Shown: piece by piece, positions 16,322-25,335 of the stretch | Position numbering within the stretch: position 1 is the first letter of the stretch | Layout: the number at the start of each line of letters is the position of its first letter | Source of the DNA: an uncultured Verrucomicrobiales bacterium | Lineage (GTDB): Bacteria; Verrucomicrobiota; Verrucomicrobiia; Verrucomicrobiales; DEV007 | Assembly (NCBI GenBank): GCA_937922595.1 | Contig: CALAIY010000019.1 | Span: 1 to 58,478, forward strand | Direction of reading: 5' to 3' | Length of the DNA stretch: 58,478 nt | The notes under the pieces: model-generated | Told to the model about the DNA's origin: nothing | What the model saw: only the letters and a program-made list of their open reading frames with translations | The model's database searches: none | Translations under genes and position numbers: made by a program

Positions 16322-18274
16322 CTATTTATAAGAGCGCACTGCGAGATGGACTTCTTCGAATTCGAGAGCCTCTTTATTGAGCGTGGGAGGATTTCCGATT
16401 CCATTGAAGCCCCAGGCTGCGACGTAGGCGAAATTATCATCGCGGCGTTTGGCTTCGCCGGCGGCAGTGATGCCGTTTTTCACGGGCTCATCAGCCTCGG
16501 TGAATTGGTGCTCAAGACGGAAGTGACCGCCGCAGGATTCTTCGCGGTCGAGGGCGTCGGTGCAGAGGAGCTCGGCGAATTCGATGAAATCGGCGACGCG
16601 GCCAGCTTTTTCGAGCTCAGGATTGAAGCTATCTGCGGTGCCGGGAACGCGGACGTTCGTCCAGAATTCCTCGCGGATCTTGGGGATCTTTGCGAGGGCT
16701 TCACGGAGGCCTTCGGCGGAGCGTGCCATGCCACACTTGTCCCAGACGAGGAGGCCGAGTTCGCGGTGGAAGGAATCGACGCTGCGCTTTCCGTTGATCG
16801 AGAGGAGTTTTTCGATGCGTTCGCGTGCTTCATTCTCGGCGGCTTCGAATGCGGGATCGTCGATCGATGCAGAGCCGGGAGTTTGCGTAGCGAGGTAGTT
16901 CGGCAGGGTCGCGGGGATGACGAAGTAGCCATCGGCAAGGCCTTGCATGAGTGCGGAGGCTCCAAGGCGATTCGCGCCGTGATCCGAGAAATTGGCTTCG
17001 CCAAGGACGTGAAGACCGGGGAGATTGGACATCAGATTGTAGTCCACCCAGAGGCCACCCATTGTGTAGTGGACGGCGGGATAGATCCGCATTGGCGTCT
17101 GGTAGGGGTTCTCACCGGTGATCTTCTCATACATCTGGAAGAGGTTGCCATAGCGAGCGCGGATCGTGTCTTCGCCAAGCTCGGAAATCCGGCGGGAGAA
17201 ATCGAGATAAACGCCCAGGCCGCCAGGACCCACGCCGCGGCCTTCGTCGCAAACTTCCTTCGCCGCGCGTGAAGCAATATCGCGGGGGGCGAGGTTTCCG
17301 AAGGAGGGGTATTTACGCTCCAGGTAGTAATCACGGTCCTCTTCGGCGATTTCACTGGCGGGCTTGCCGCAATCTTCCTTTTTCTTAGGAACCCAGATGC
17401 GTCCATCATTACGAAGAGACTCGGACATCAAGGTGAGCTTCGATTGGTAGTCGCCGGAGACCGGAATACACGTCGGGTGAATTTGCGTGTAGCAGGGATT
17501 CGCGAAGTAGGCTCCCTTTTTGTGTGCGCGCCAGGTGGCGGTGACATTGCAGCCCATCGCATTGGTGGAGAGGTAAAATACATTTCCGTAGCCGCCGGTG
17601 CAGAGGAGCACGGTATCGCCCACGTGGCGTTCGATGGCACCGCTCTTGAGATCGCGGGTGATGATGCCTTTCGTCTGCCCGTCCACCACGACGAGATCGA
17701 GCATCTCGGAGCGCGAGAGCATCTCGACGCCGCCTTTGGCGATTTCTTTATTGAGCGCGGAGTAGGCTCCAAGAAGGAGCTGCTGCCCAGTCTGGCCACG
17801 GGCGTAGAAGGTGCGGGATACTTGAGCTCCACCGAATGAGCGGTTGTCGAGTAAACCGCCATATTCGCGGGCGAACGGCACGCCTTGGGCGACGCATTGG
17901 TCGATGATCTGCACGCTCACCTCCGCAAGGCGGTGGACGTTCGCCTCACGGGAGCGGAAGTCGCCGCCTTTTACCGTGTCATAGAAGAGGCGGTGGACGG
18001 AATCGCCGTCGTTTTGGTAATTTTTTGCAGCGTTGATTCCGCCTTGGGCAGCGATCGAGTGGGCGCGGCGTGGAGAATCTTGGAAGCAGAAGCACTTCAC
18101 TTTGTAGCCAAGCTCGGAAAGTGTCGCAGCGGCCGAGGCTCCGGCGAGGCCAGAGCCTACGACGAGCACGGTGTACTTGCGCTTGTTGTTTGGGTTGATG
18201 AGCTTCGAGTCCATCTTGTGACTCGTCCACTTATCGGCCATCGGGCCATCGGGAATATTAGCGTTCAGTTTCAT
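16322..18274 (-). CDS. sdhA: Succinate dehydrogenase / fumarate reductase flavoprotein subunit
   Basis: A 650-residue SdhA of the long type found with trimeric b558-class complexes. The FAD Rossmann motif [19 protein letters not shown] lies near residue 40. [15 protein letters not shown] contains the histidine that binds FAD covalently. HPTCIPVSG and the [20 protein letters not shown] region belong to the active-site and capping domains. It oxidises succinate to fumarate on the cytosolic face of the membrane. The ATG at 18274 lies 19 nt after sdhC. No sdhB iron-sulfur subunit follows; the next gene downstream is a small ORF and then DUF1295, so sdhB must be elsewhere in the genome. Confidence 0.97.
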   Translation of the reverse strand: MKLNANIPDGPMADKWTSHKMDSKLINPNNKRKYTVLVVGSGLAGASAAATLSELGYKVKCFCFQDSPRRAHSIAAQGGINAAKNYQNDGDSVHRLFYDTVKGGDFRSREANVHRLAEVSVQIIDQCVAQGVPFAREYGGLLDNRSFGGAQVSRTFYARGQTGQQLLLGAYSALNKEIAKGGVEMLSRSEMLDLVVVDGQTKGIITRDLKSGAIERHVGDTVLLCTGGYGNVFYLSTNAMGCNVTATWRAHKKGAYFANPCYTQIHPTCIPVSGDYQSKLTLMSESLRNDGRIWVPKKKEDCGKPASEIAEEDRDYYLERKYPSFGNLAPRDIASRAAKEVCDEGRGVGPGGLGVYLDFSRRISELGEDTIRARYGNLFQMYEKITGENPYQTPMRIYPAVHYTMGGLWVDYNLMSNLPGLHVLGEANFSDHGANRLGASALMQGLADGYFVIPATLPNYLATQTPGSASIDDPAFEAAENEARERIEKLLSINGKRSVDSFHRELGLLVWDKCGMARSAEGLREALAKIPKIREEFWTNVRVPGTADSFNPELEKAGRVADFIEFAELLCTDALDREESCGGHFRLEHQFTEADEPVKNGITAAGEAKRRDDNFAYVAAWGFNGIGNPPTLNKEALEFEEVHLAVRSYK

Positions 18275-18293
18275 GCTGAAAATAGAGGGGAAA

Positions 18294-19004
18294 TTATGCG
18301 GGAAGTTTGAGGGCACCGAGCATCACGGCGACCGGAATGCTGACGAAGCCGAGGAAAATGAGGATCGCGAATGCGGTGCCCGCCTTGCGGATCACCGGCC
18401 AGCTCTTGTCCGTAGCGAGGCCAAGGGTCTGGAAGATTGAGGAGACTCCATGCCCGAGGTGGGAGCAGAGGAGCGCCATTGCGATGACGTAGAAGAGAAC
18501 GGTCGGCCAAAACTGGAAGCCGGTAATGACCATGCTGTAAACGTCGTGGCGGGTCGTGCCATCGGCCATCGTTTGGGTGAGGCTATCGTAGTCGTTTCCG
18601 GCGCGAACGGTAAAGTGGAGGATGTGGAAAACGATGAAGGAAAGAATCGTGAGCCCGCTCACCGCCATGATTCGAGAAGAAATCGATGCCTGGACGGTGC
18701 TTTTCTTTGCGTATTCGGAGCCTCGCGCTGCGCGGTTCATCCGCACGAGCTGGAGCGTCGTCGAGACGTGGAGGACGAGCGCCACGAGAAGACTGATCCG
18801 AGCGATCCAGACGCCAGCTCCGTGGAGCATGCCGTGGAGGAATTCTGCGTAATCATTCATGGCATCCTGACCGGCATACATGAGGAGATTGCCAGTAAGG
18901 TGCCCAGCAAGAAAGAGGACGAGGACGACGCCGCTAAGGGCGACGATCACTTTTTTGCCGATGGACGATCCATAGAACCGTGCGGCAGTAGCGAGGGGGG
19001 ACAT
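18294..19004 (-). CDS. sdhC: Succinate dehydrogenase cytochrome b558 subunit
   Basis: A 236-residue membrane protein of the single-polypeptide di-haem b558 family seen in Bacteroidetes/Chlorobi-type complexes. Helices include [50 protein letters not shown] and a C-terminal [20 protein letters not shown]. Histidines in the first four helices (GHL, LHV, FHILHF, CSHLGHG) are the likely haem ligands. I use the ATG at 19004 after a good spacer; the longer frame to 19082 overlaps the upstream region of the divergent symporter. It is co-transcribed with sdhA. Confidence 0.95.
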   Translation of the reverse strand: MSPLATAARFYGSSIGKKVIVALSGVVLVLFLAGHLTGNLLMYAGQDAMNDYAEFLHGMLHGAGVWIARISLLVALVLHVSTTLQLVRMNRAARGSEYAKKSTVQASISSRIMAVSGLTILSFIVFHILHFTVRAGNDYDSLTQTMADGTTRHDVYSMVITGFQFWPTVLFYVIAMALLCSHLGHGVSSIFQTLGLATDKSWPVIRKAGTAFAILIFLGFVSIPVAVMLGALKLPA

Positions 19005-19127
19005 AAAAGAGGTGAAAAAAGAGAGAAGTGAAAAAGGATGTGGCGGAGTATCGACCGCAAGCAGGGCAAGGATCAAGCGCATAAGATGGGAAACTCTGAA
19101 TTGAGCCTCGTTCTCTTCGTGCTACGG

Positions 19128-20867
19128 ATGAACGCTATGACTGGACACCCCTTCTCCCTTCGCCGCGTAATTGCTGTGATTTTCGTGTGGTTTTTGTCGC
19201 TTGGTGCCACAATGGGGCAAGAAAAGTCCGTTGGCCTGGACGAACGGCTTGATGACGCTCTAAATCCTGTTGCCTCTTTTATGGAAGGGATCGTTTTTTA
19301 TTCGATCAACATTAAAGAGCAGGGGCTTCCCATTGTCCTCATTCTATTGGCTGGCACCTCGCTATTCCTCACAATTTATTTTAGAGCGATCAATTTAAGG
19401 TCAATCAGACTCGCCTTGAGGACGGTAAAAGGACGCTATACGCGGGACGATGCGCCAGGGCAGATTACGCACTTTCAAGCGCTCAGTGCAGCGCTTTCGG
19501 CCACCGTCGGCCTTGGGAATATCGCCGGTGTCGCCGTGGCTATAGGCTTGGGTGGGCCGGGCGCGACTTTTTGGATGGTCTTGATAGGCCTCTGTGGCAT
19601 GACTACGAAATTTTGCGAGTGCACCCTGGGTGTTCGTTACCGCCAGGTGGATGCCAATGGCAAAACCTACGGTGGGGCAATGTATTATCTGAGAGATGGG
19701 CTAGCCGAATATGGGAAGGGTATGGGTGTCATCGGCAAGATCCTCGCTATCTTCTTCGCCGTCATGTGTATCGCTGGAGCCTTCGGAGCGGGGAACATGT
19801 ATCAGGTTAATCAGGCGGTTTCCCAAATCACAAATGAGTTTCATATCTTCACCGATACAAAATGGATAGCAGGTCTCATTATCGCGATTGTCGCCGGCTT
19901 GGTCATCGTGGGTGGAATTCGCTCTATTGCCCGGGTCACCGCATTCCTCGTCCCTTTCATGTGCGGGGTTTACATGCTTGCTGCGACTGCGATTATTCTA
20001 ATGAATCTCGGATCGGTAGGTGCCGCGTTTGGAGAAATTATCTCGGGTGCTTTCAATCCTGTTGCCGTTGGAGGCGGCATCGTCGGTGTTCTCATTCAGG
20101 GCATCAAGCGGGGCGTTTTTTCAAACGAGGCGGGGATCGGCTCATCGCCAATCGCTCACTCAGCCGTAAAGACTGATAAACCTGCAAGTGAAGGGCTCGT
20201 CGCGCTGCTTGAGCCATTCGTTGATACCGTCGTTGTCTGCACAATGACGGCGCTCGTCCTCGTCATTACTGGGACATGGCGCGTGGATCGCGAGGCTCCA
20301 AGGGACTATAATCTCGTATCTTCCGCTGCTGGCACCGAGCAGATCGCGCAAGTCTCTGCTGGGCAGTTTCTCAAAGTGGTTGGCGAAACGAAAGTGAACG
20401 GCAATGTCTGGACGCAGGTTCAGCCACTCGATGCAGAAAATCGCTTCGTTGATTCCGGTGAAGCTGGCTGGCTGGCTGGCGAAGCGCAATCGCTCATCGA
20501 TCAGGGGGGAGTTCGTCGTACCTCGATGGCGTTCGACTCGATCTTCAAGGGGTTCGGTTACGTCTTAGCAATCGCCGTCGTTCTCTTCGCCTTCTCTACA
20601 ATGATCTCTTGGGGCTACTACGGAGAGCAAGCCGTCATCTACTTGTTTGGGCGTTCAGAAATCGTCATCAAGATTTACCAGGTCGTATTCTGCTCCCTCG
20701 CGATTGTTGGAGCCGCCGCGTCGCTCGATAGCGTGCTCCGCCTCTCCGATGCCATGCTCTTCGCCATGGTCTTGCCAAACCTCATCGGGATCTACCTCCT
20801 TCTTCCGAAGATTCGCGAATCGCTCAACGATTTTCTTGCTCACGCCAAAAAAATCGACGGCCAGTAA
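19128..20867 (+). CDS. Sodium:alanine symporter (AGCS family) with inserted extramembrane domain
   Basis: A polytopic AGCS transporter of about 579 residues. The family signature is clear: QALSAALSATVGLGNIAGVA, MTTKFCECTLGVRYR and the GIKRGVFSNEAGIGSSPIAH motif. It imports alanine or glycine with Na+. Two features are unusual. The N-terminus has an extra signal-like hydrophobic segment (VIAVIFVWFLSLGATMGQE). An insertion of about 90 residues between the TGTW helix and the next helix contains FLKVVGETKVNGNVWTQVQP and GEAGWLAGEAQSL, which looks SH3-like. Starts at 19137 or 19086 are also possible. The helicase gene follows after 6 nt. Confidence 0.9.
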   Translation: MNAMTGHPFSLRRVIAVIFVWFLSLGATMGQEKSVGLDERLDDALNPVASFMEGIVFYSINIKEQGLPIVLILLAGTSLFLTIYFRAINLRSIRLALRTVKGRYTRDDAPGQITHFQALSAALSATVGLGNIAGVAVAIGLGGPGATFWMVLIGLCGMTTKFCECTLGVRYRQVDANGKTYGGAMYYLRDGLAEYGKGMGVIGKILAIFFAVMCIAGAFGAGNMYQVNQAVSQITNEFHIFTDTKWIAGLIIAIVAGLVIVGGIRSIARVTAFLVPFMCGVYMLAATAIILMNLGSVGAAFGEIISGAFNPVAVGGGIVGVLIQGIKRGVFSNEAGIGSSPIAHSAVKTDKPASEGLVALLEPFVDTVVVCTMTALVLVITGTWRVDREAPRDYNLVSSAAGTEQIAQVSAGQFLKVVGETKVNGNVWTQVQPLDAENRFVDSGEAGWLAGEAQSLIDQGGVRRTSMAFDSIFKGFGYVLAIAVVLFAFSTMISWGYYGEQAVIYLFGRSEIVIKIYQVVFCSLAIVGAAASLDSVLRLSDAMLFAMVLPNLIGIYLLLPKIRESLNDFLAHAKKIDGQ

Positions 20868-20873
20868 AACCGC

Positions 20874-22898
20874 ATGGCACGTTCTTACACCCTCAAAAAA
20901 TCGCCGCGCAAAGGGAGCGGCATCGATTTTAAAGCGGAGCTGAACGACCAACAGTATGCCGCAGTCACCGCGTCTCCTGGGCAGCAGCTCGTGATCGCAG
21001 GGGCTGGCTCCGGTAAGACCCGCACTCTTACCTACCGGGTCGCCTACCTCTTGGATAATGGGATTGCCCCAGAAAACATCCTCCTGCTCACCTTCACCAA
21101 TAAAGCATCTCGCGAGATGCTCGATCGGGTAGGGGAGCTTATCCCCGGCGATATCTCCGCACTCTGGGGGGGGACTTTCCACTCCATCGGCAATAAAATC
21201 CTTCGCAAGCATGCCGATCGCCTCGGCTTCAATCGCAGTTTTTCAATCCTCGACCGCGAGGACGCTAAGGATCTCCTCGCCGCCTCCATCGTAGATGCTG
21301 GGATCGATCCCAAAGCAATGCGGTTTCCCAAGCCCGACGTCGTCGGGGACATCGCCAGTATGGTTCACAATACGGGGATGGATCTCGAAGATCTCCTGCT
21401 GGAGCGCTACAGCTACTTCGCCCACATCACGGATGAAATCCAAGCGGTGATCAACAAGTATCACGAGAAGAAAAAGGAGACCAATTCGATGGACTTCGAT
21501 GATCTCCTGGTAAAAACCCTCGAACTTCTCAAAGGCCAGCCCGATCTCCTCGAGACCTATCAATACCAATTTCAGTTCATCCTGGTAGACGAATACCAAG
21601 ACTCGAATCACCTCCAATCTGAAATCGTCGATGTGTTAGCAGGTAAGCACGCCAATATCATGGTCGTTGGTGATGACGCCCAGAGCATCTATTCGTGGCG
21701 GGGCGCAAATTTCGAAAATATTCTCAAATTCCCTGAAACCTACCCGGACGCCGAGGTCTTTAAAATTGAGCAAAATTACCGCTCTTCTCCCCAAGTGCTC
21801 GCGCTCGCCAATGCCGCGATCTCTGCGAATAAAAAGCAATTCAAAAAAGCCCTCACGCCCACCCGCGGCGAAGGCAAGCTCCGTCCCGCACTGGTTAAGC
21901 TCAACGACCCCCAAGAACAGGCCAATTTTGTCGCTCAACGGATTCTAGAGCTTCGCGACGAAGGCATCGAGCTCGATGAGATCGCCGTTCTTTACCGCGC
22001 GCATTTCCACGCCATGGAAATTCAGCTCGAGCTCACCAATCGCGACATCCCATTCCTCATCACCAGTGGCCTTCGCTTCTTCGAGCAAGCCCACGTCAAA
22101 GACATCGCTTCCTTCATCCGCTTCGCGGTAAACCGCCGAGACGAGGTCGCATTCAAGCGCATGGTGCGGCTCATTCCAGGTCTGGGAAATGTCGCCGCCA
22201 AAAAACTCTGGGACGCCTGGCTCGCCTGTGAAGGGAGCCAGGGAGACAAGCCGCCCGAGTCGTTTTCCGAATACCTTCTCAAAATGAAGGTTGGCGCAAA
22301 GATCAAAGAGCCGTGGGCTCAAATGGCCTACACCCTCGATGAACTCATCCCCGGCGGCGAATTCCAAGCCCCCTCCGAGATGATCAAATCCATCCTCGGC
22401 GGCGTGTATGACGAATACATGCAGACGGCTTTCAAGAACTACGAAATCCGTCTCCAAGACCTCCAGCAGCTCGCCACCTACGGCGACAAATTCCCCGAGC
22501 CCCAAGAATTTCTCAATCAACTCGCCCTCCTCTCCGGAGTCGATGGCGACCCCGCAGGGGATCAAGGCAAAGACACCAAAGACGACGAAAAGGTCACCCT
22601 CTCCAGCGTCCACCAAGCCAAAGGTCTCGAATACAAAGCCGTCTTCGTCATCTGGCTCACCGACGGCATGTTCCCTGGCCGGAGAGTCCTTGAAAGTGGC
22701 GATGAAGACAGCCTGGAAGAAGAGCGCCGTCTCTTCTACGTAGCCGTCACCCGAGCCAAGGACGAGCTCTACCTCGCCGTCCCCATGTTCTGGCCCGGAA
22801 GCTACACCGGAGATGTTGTTCAGCGCCAATCACGCTTCCTGAAAGACTTCCCCGCCGAACTAGCCGAGGTCTGGGACGTCAATGCTGGCGGCTGGTAG
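20874..22898 (+). CDS. UvrD/PcrA-family superfamily I DNA helicase
   Basis: A 674-residue ATP-dependent 3'-5' helicase with all SF1 motifs in order. These are the Q-motif (LNDQQYAAVTA), Walker A (VIAGAGSGKTRTLTYR, near residue 45), Ia (LLLTFTNKASREMLDRV), Walker B (FILVDEYQDSNHLQ), III (VVGDDAQSIYSWRGA), IV (KIEQNYRSS), V (LSSVHQAKGLEYKAVF) and VI (ERRLFYVAVTRAKDELYL). It is slightly shorter than E. coli UvrD. The role is DNA repair or replication-fork processing. It is tightly spaced behind the symporter and probably shares its transcript. Confidence 0.95.
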   Translation: MARSYTLKKSPRKGSGIDFKAELNDQQYAAVTASPGQQLVIAGAGSGKTRTLTYRVAYLLDNGIAPENILLLTFTNKASREMLDRVGELIPGDISALWGGTFHSIGNKILRKHADRLGFNRSFSILDREDAKDLLAASIVDAGIDPKAMRFPKPDVVGDIASMVHNTGMDLEDLLLERYSYFAHITDEIQAVINKYHEKKKETNSMDFDDLLVKTLELLKGQPDLLETYQYQFQFILVDEYQDSNHLQSEIVDVLAGKHANIMVVGDDAQSIYSWRGANFENILKFPETYPDAEVFKIEQNYRSSPQVLALANAAISANKKQFKKALTPTRGEGKLRPALVKLNDPQEQANFVAQRILELRDEGIELDEIAVLYRAHFHAMEIQLELTNRDIPFLITSGLRFFEQAHVKDIASFIRFAVNRRDEVAFKRMVRLIPGLGNVAAKKLWDAWLACEGSQGDKPPESFSEYLLKMKVGAKIKEPWAQMAYTLDELIPGGEFQAPSEMIKSILGGVYDEYMQTAFKNYEIRLQDLQQLATYGDKFPEPQEFLNQLALLSGVDGDPAGDQGKDTKDDEKVTLSSVHQAKGLEYKAVFVIWLTDGMFPGRRVLESGDEDSLEEERRLFYVAVTRAKDELYLAVPMFWPGSYTGDVVQRQSRFLKDFPAELAEVWDVNAGGW

Positions 22899-22947
22899 CG
22901 CATCGAAAATTGGACGGAACAAGTCTCCCAGGCTATAACGTCATCAG

Positions 22948-23310
22948 ATGTCCCCGATCAAATTCACCCTCGGCAACGAGACCCTCATCAAGGTGCTCGA
23001 TGGAGCCTCCGCGCGTCTCACCGGCCTCCTAAAAAAGCAGGGCAGGATCGAAGAAGGCGGCCTCCGTGTCGCAGTTGTCGGCGGCGGCTGTTCCGGGCTC
23101 CAGTATAAGATGGATCTAGTCGATGGCCCTCGCGACCGGGATATTATGGTGGAATCCAATGGCGTGCGCGTTGTCATCGATCCCAAAAGCGCGCTCTTCG
23201 TCACCGGCTCCGAGCTCGATTACTCGGACGACCTCCAGAGCGGCGGTTTTAAAGTGACGAATCCCAACGCCGTCGTCACGTGTTCCTGTGGTGAAAGCTT
23301 CGCCGCTTAA
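22948..23310 (+). CDS. Iron-sulfur cluster carrier, HesB/IscA/ErpA family
   Basis: A 120-residue A-type carrier protein that delivers Fe-S clusters to apo-enzymes. The three ligand cysteines are in the expected pattern: GGGCSGLQYKMDL in the first half and the CSCGESF pair near the C-terminus. The N-terminus is a little longer than in E. coli IscA. The stop codon is followed immediately by the ATG of the HscB-like gene, so the two are coupled. The pairing supports a role in Fe-S maturation. Confidence 0.95.
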   Translation: MSPIKFTLGNETLIKVLDGASARLTGLLKKQGRIEEGGLRVAVVGGGCSGLQYKMDLVDGPRDRDIMVESNGVRVVIDPKSALFVTGSELDYSDDLQSGGFKVTNPNAVVTCSCGESFAA

Positions 23311-23850
23311 ATGAAAGATGCCTTCGCCGAGCTCGGCCTTCCGCGCCGCGCGGCTCTCGATCCAGAGACCATTCGCCAGCGTCTTCACGAGCTAAGTAAA
23401 ACCCTCCACCCCGACGGCGGCAGTAATCCCGATGCGGAAGCTCTCGAGCGCGCCAATCAAGCCGCCGCAATCCTCTCCGATCCCGCTCAGCGCCTCCGCC
23501 AATGGATTGGAGAATCCCAAGCGCACTCTGGCAGCATCGCCCCGGAGCTGATGAATCTATTCTCCGAAATCGGCCCTGTGATCCAGGCCGCCGATGCTCT
23601 CATCGCAAAAAAGCGCACCGCAAAAACCGCCCTCGCCCAAGCACTCCTCACTCCAGAAGTGACCAATGCCCAGCAGGCGCTCATGGCCGTAGGAGCCCAG
23701 ATTCGCGAATCGCTCGCCGCCTGCGAAGCGCGGCTCCCGCAAATCGATCAAGACCCCAATCTGGAAACCGCCGAATCCCTCTCCCGCGAATTTGCCTTCC
23801 TCGGAAAATGGCAGCGTGAAATCCAGGCGAAATTTTCGAGCCTCTTTTAG
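23311..23850 (+). CDS. HscB-like J-domain co-chaperone
   Basis: A 179-residue protein with an N-terminal J-like domain and a C-terminal helical domain, the HscB layout. The J domain carries the HPD motif (SKTLHPDGGSNPDAEALERA), which stimulates a DnaK/HscA ATPase, and AILSDPAQRLRQWI is the family's conserved helix end. The C-terminal three-helix region (about 80-179) would bind an IscU-like scaffold. It starts immediately after the IscA-like stop codon. HscA and IscU are not in this window. Confidence 0.82.
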   Translation: MKDAFAELGLPRRAALDPETIRQRLHELSKTLHPDGGSNPDAEALERANQAAAILSDPAQRLRQWIGESQAHSGSIAPELMNLFSEIGPVIQAADALIAKKRTAKTALAQALLTPEVTNAQQALMAVGAQIRESLAACEARLPQIDQDPNLETAESLSREFAFLGKWQREIQAKFSSLF

Positions 23851-23863
23851 CGCCGCTAGCCCA

Positions 23864-23895
23864 CAAAAAAAGCGGCGAGCTTTCGCCCGCCGCTT
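23864..23895 (-). terminator. Rho-independent terminator downstream of ndk
   Basis: On the minus strand AAGCGGCG pairs with CGCCGCTT across a 10-nt loop and is followed by a run of seven T residues. It lies 15 bases past the ndk stop. The same stem may slow plus-strand transcription from the HscB-like gene, but that side lacks a T-run. Confidence 0.85.
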
Positions 23896-23910
23896 CAGCA
23901 GAATTTCGAT

Positions 23911-24333
23911 CTAGCGATTGAAGACCTCGCCTTCGGCGAAGAAACGCTTCAACTCATCAGCCGCAGCTTCCGGAGAATCCGAAGCGTGGCAGACGTTCGT
24001 CATCTTATCCGTGCCGAAATCGCCACGGATTGTTCCGGCGGGAGCCGCTGCCGAATCCGTAGGTCCGAGAAGATCACGGACGCGCGTGATTACATTCTCG
24101 CCCTCAAGAGCAAGCGCGACGACTGGCGTCTTCTTCATGAATGCGACAATCTCCGGGAAGAATGGAAGCTCGGCGACGTGGGCATAGTGCTCTTTGAGCA
24201 GCTCATCCGTGAGCTGCATCATTTTGAGGCCGCGCACAGTGAAGCCTTCGGCTTCAAATCGCTTAAGGACATCGCCTACGATGCGTTTCTCAACGGCATC
24301 CGGCTTGAATAGGATCAGTGTGGTTTGTGACAT
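23911..24333 (-). CDS. ndk: Nucleoside diphosphate kinase
   Basis: A 140-residue enzyme of standard length that transfers a phosphate from ATP to other NDPs through a phosphohistidine. TLILFKPDAVEKRIVGDV is the N-terminal signature, and NVCHASDSPEAAADELKRFF contains the active-site histidine with the usual surrounding serines. The nucleotide-binding residues R and T of the VRDLLGPTDS loop are present. It starts 6 nt after the lipoprotein gene and ends in a clear terminator. Confidence 0.98.
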   Translation of the reverse strand: MSQTTLILFKPDAVEKRIVGDVLKRFEAEGFTVRGLKMMQLTDELLKEHYAHVAELPFFPEIVAFMKKTPVVALALEGENVITRVRDLLGPTDSAAAPAGTIRGDFGTDKMTNVCHASDSPEAAADELKRFFAEGEVFNR

Positions 24334-24339
24334 AAATTT

Positions 24340-25158
24340 CTAAAAAGGTTTCGCATAGCCAGCCGTGCGGTTTAGCCAACCCGGCAGCCAGCGAGATTCA
24401 TTACGCGCCGGAGGGCTATTGGCAACGCGGCGTTTTAAAGTAAGGCTCGCAGAAGCAGAAAATTCCCTCGCCGCAGCCGCCCCGCGCGGTTGTCCCTTCA
24501 TATTCTCAAGCACTTGGAGCAGTCCCCAGCCTTGTCCTTTGTAGGACTCCGAGGCTTTCACTCCCTCACCCTTGAAATTCACGTAATCGATCAGCGCGTA
24601 AATTCCATTCGCAGATTCTGCCACCGCATAAAAACGCCCCCGCACCAGGTCTTGATCCCGCGTCTTCGAGAGCATCTTGGGCAATGCAGATTCCAGACGT
24701 GCCACGATAAACGCCGTCTGCTCCGGGACGCTATTTTTCAGCATCCGCCGAAGATCCGCGATCCGCTGCCCGCCAAGGTCGCGCTCAAAAGCTGCCCGGT
24801 TTGGCCAAGGGCAATCAGGCGTATTCTTCAGCCAGCCAGGAATCGCAACTCCCTTGCTCGAAAGAAACTTCAGAAGGGGAGGGAACGACTCTTCAAACGG
24901 CCCATTCTGCCCCGCCGGATACCAGATGAAATGCCCGATTCCAAACGAGCCAAAGGACTCACCCTTGTTCCAACTCGTGAGCCCCTCAACTGTCCCCGCG
25001 CACTCGCTCACCCATATTTTTCGCCCAATTTTGGCTGCCTGAGATTGGGATACCTGGATCCGCGAATCGGAAGCCTGCACCGTCGCCTGGGGACTACTGC
25101 AAGCAGCGATGGAAAGTGCAGCAAGGAGGGGGAGAGAGAATTTAGATGGATAAATCAC
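24340..25158 (-). CDS. Conserved lipoprotein with lysozyme-like GIGHFIWYP motif
   Basis: A protein of about 272 residues. From the GTG at 25158 the N-terminus (IYPSKFSLPLLAALSIAAC) is a lipoprotein signal with lipobox IAAC, so it should be membrane-anchored. The core has VSECAGTVEGLTSWNKGESF followed by GSFGIGHFIWYP. This arrangement of a glutamate and a GIGH motif resembles lysozyme-fold peptidoglycan hydrolases of poorly characterised families; that link is an inference. The C-terminal third is basic and Trp-rich (RWLPGWLNRTAGYAKPF). A longer start at 25239 would add an arginine-rich region. It is 6 nt upstream of ndk and probably co-transcribed. Confidence 0.7.
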   Translation of the reverse strand: MIYPSKFSLPLLAALSIAACSSPQATVQASDSRIQVSQSQAAKIGRKIWVSECAGTVEGLTSWNKGESFGSFGIGHFIWYPAGQNGPFEESFPPLLKFLSSKGVAIPGWLKNTPDCPWPNRAAFERDLGGQRIADLRRMLKNSVPEQTAFIVARLESALPKMLSKTRDQDLVRGRFYAVAESANGIYALIDYVNFKGEGVKASESYKGQGWGLLQVLENMKGQPRGAAAAREFSASASLTLKRRVANSPPARNESRWLPGWLNRTAGYAKPF

Positions 25159-25296
25159 GGCTAAAACCCCATAGCCCCACTTTGCGCGATTGGCTAGAGC
25201 CGAGGGTAGCGGGCGGAATCTCCGGGCTTGTGGCTCCATTCTATAAACGAAGAGCTGTCCATATGGCTATAAACAAACTCTTGATTTTAGGGGTAA

Positions 25297-25324
25297 TTCA
25301 ATAGTAAATAGTAGTTATTATAAT
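25297..25324 (+). promoter_or_regulatory. Putative promoter of the NRPS-like gene
   Basis: A consensus TATAAT at 25319-25324 lies 12 bases ahead of the GTG start. A weak TTCAAT at 25297-25302 sits 16 bases upstream. Transcription would start about 5 nt before the start codon, giving a nearly leaderless mRNA. Upstream there is an imperfect direct repeat of CTATAAAC (near 25239 and 25268). Confidence 0.4.
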
Positions 25325-25335
25325 TTCAGTCATTT

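Noticed and set aside
16181-17272. 363-codon plus-strand frame opposite sdhA
   Set aside because: It is antisense to a certain sdhA coding region; the length is explained by codon bias of the true strand.
21945-22829. 294-codon minus-strand frame
   Set aside because: It is antisense to the UvrD-type helicase motifs and has no recognisable domain.
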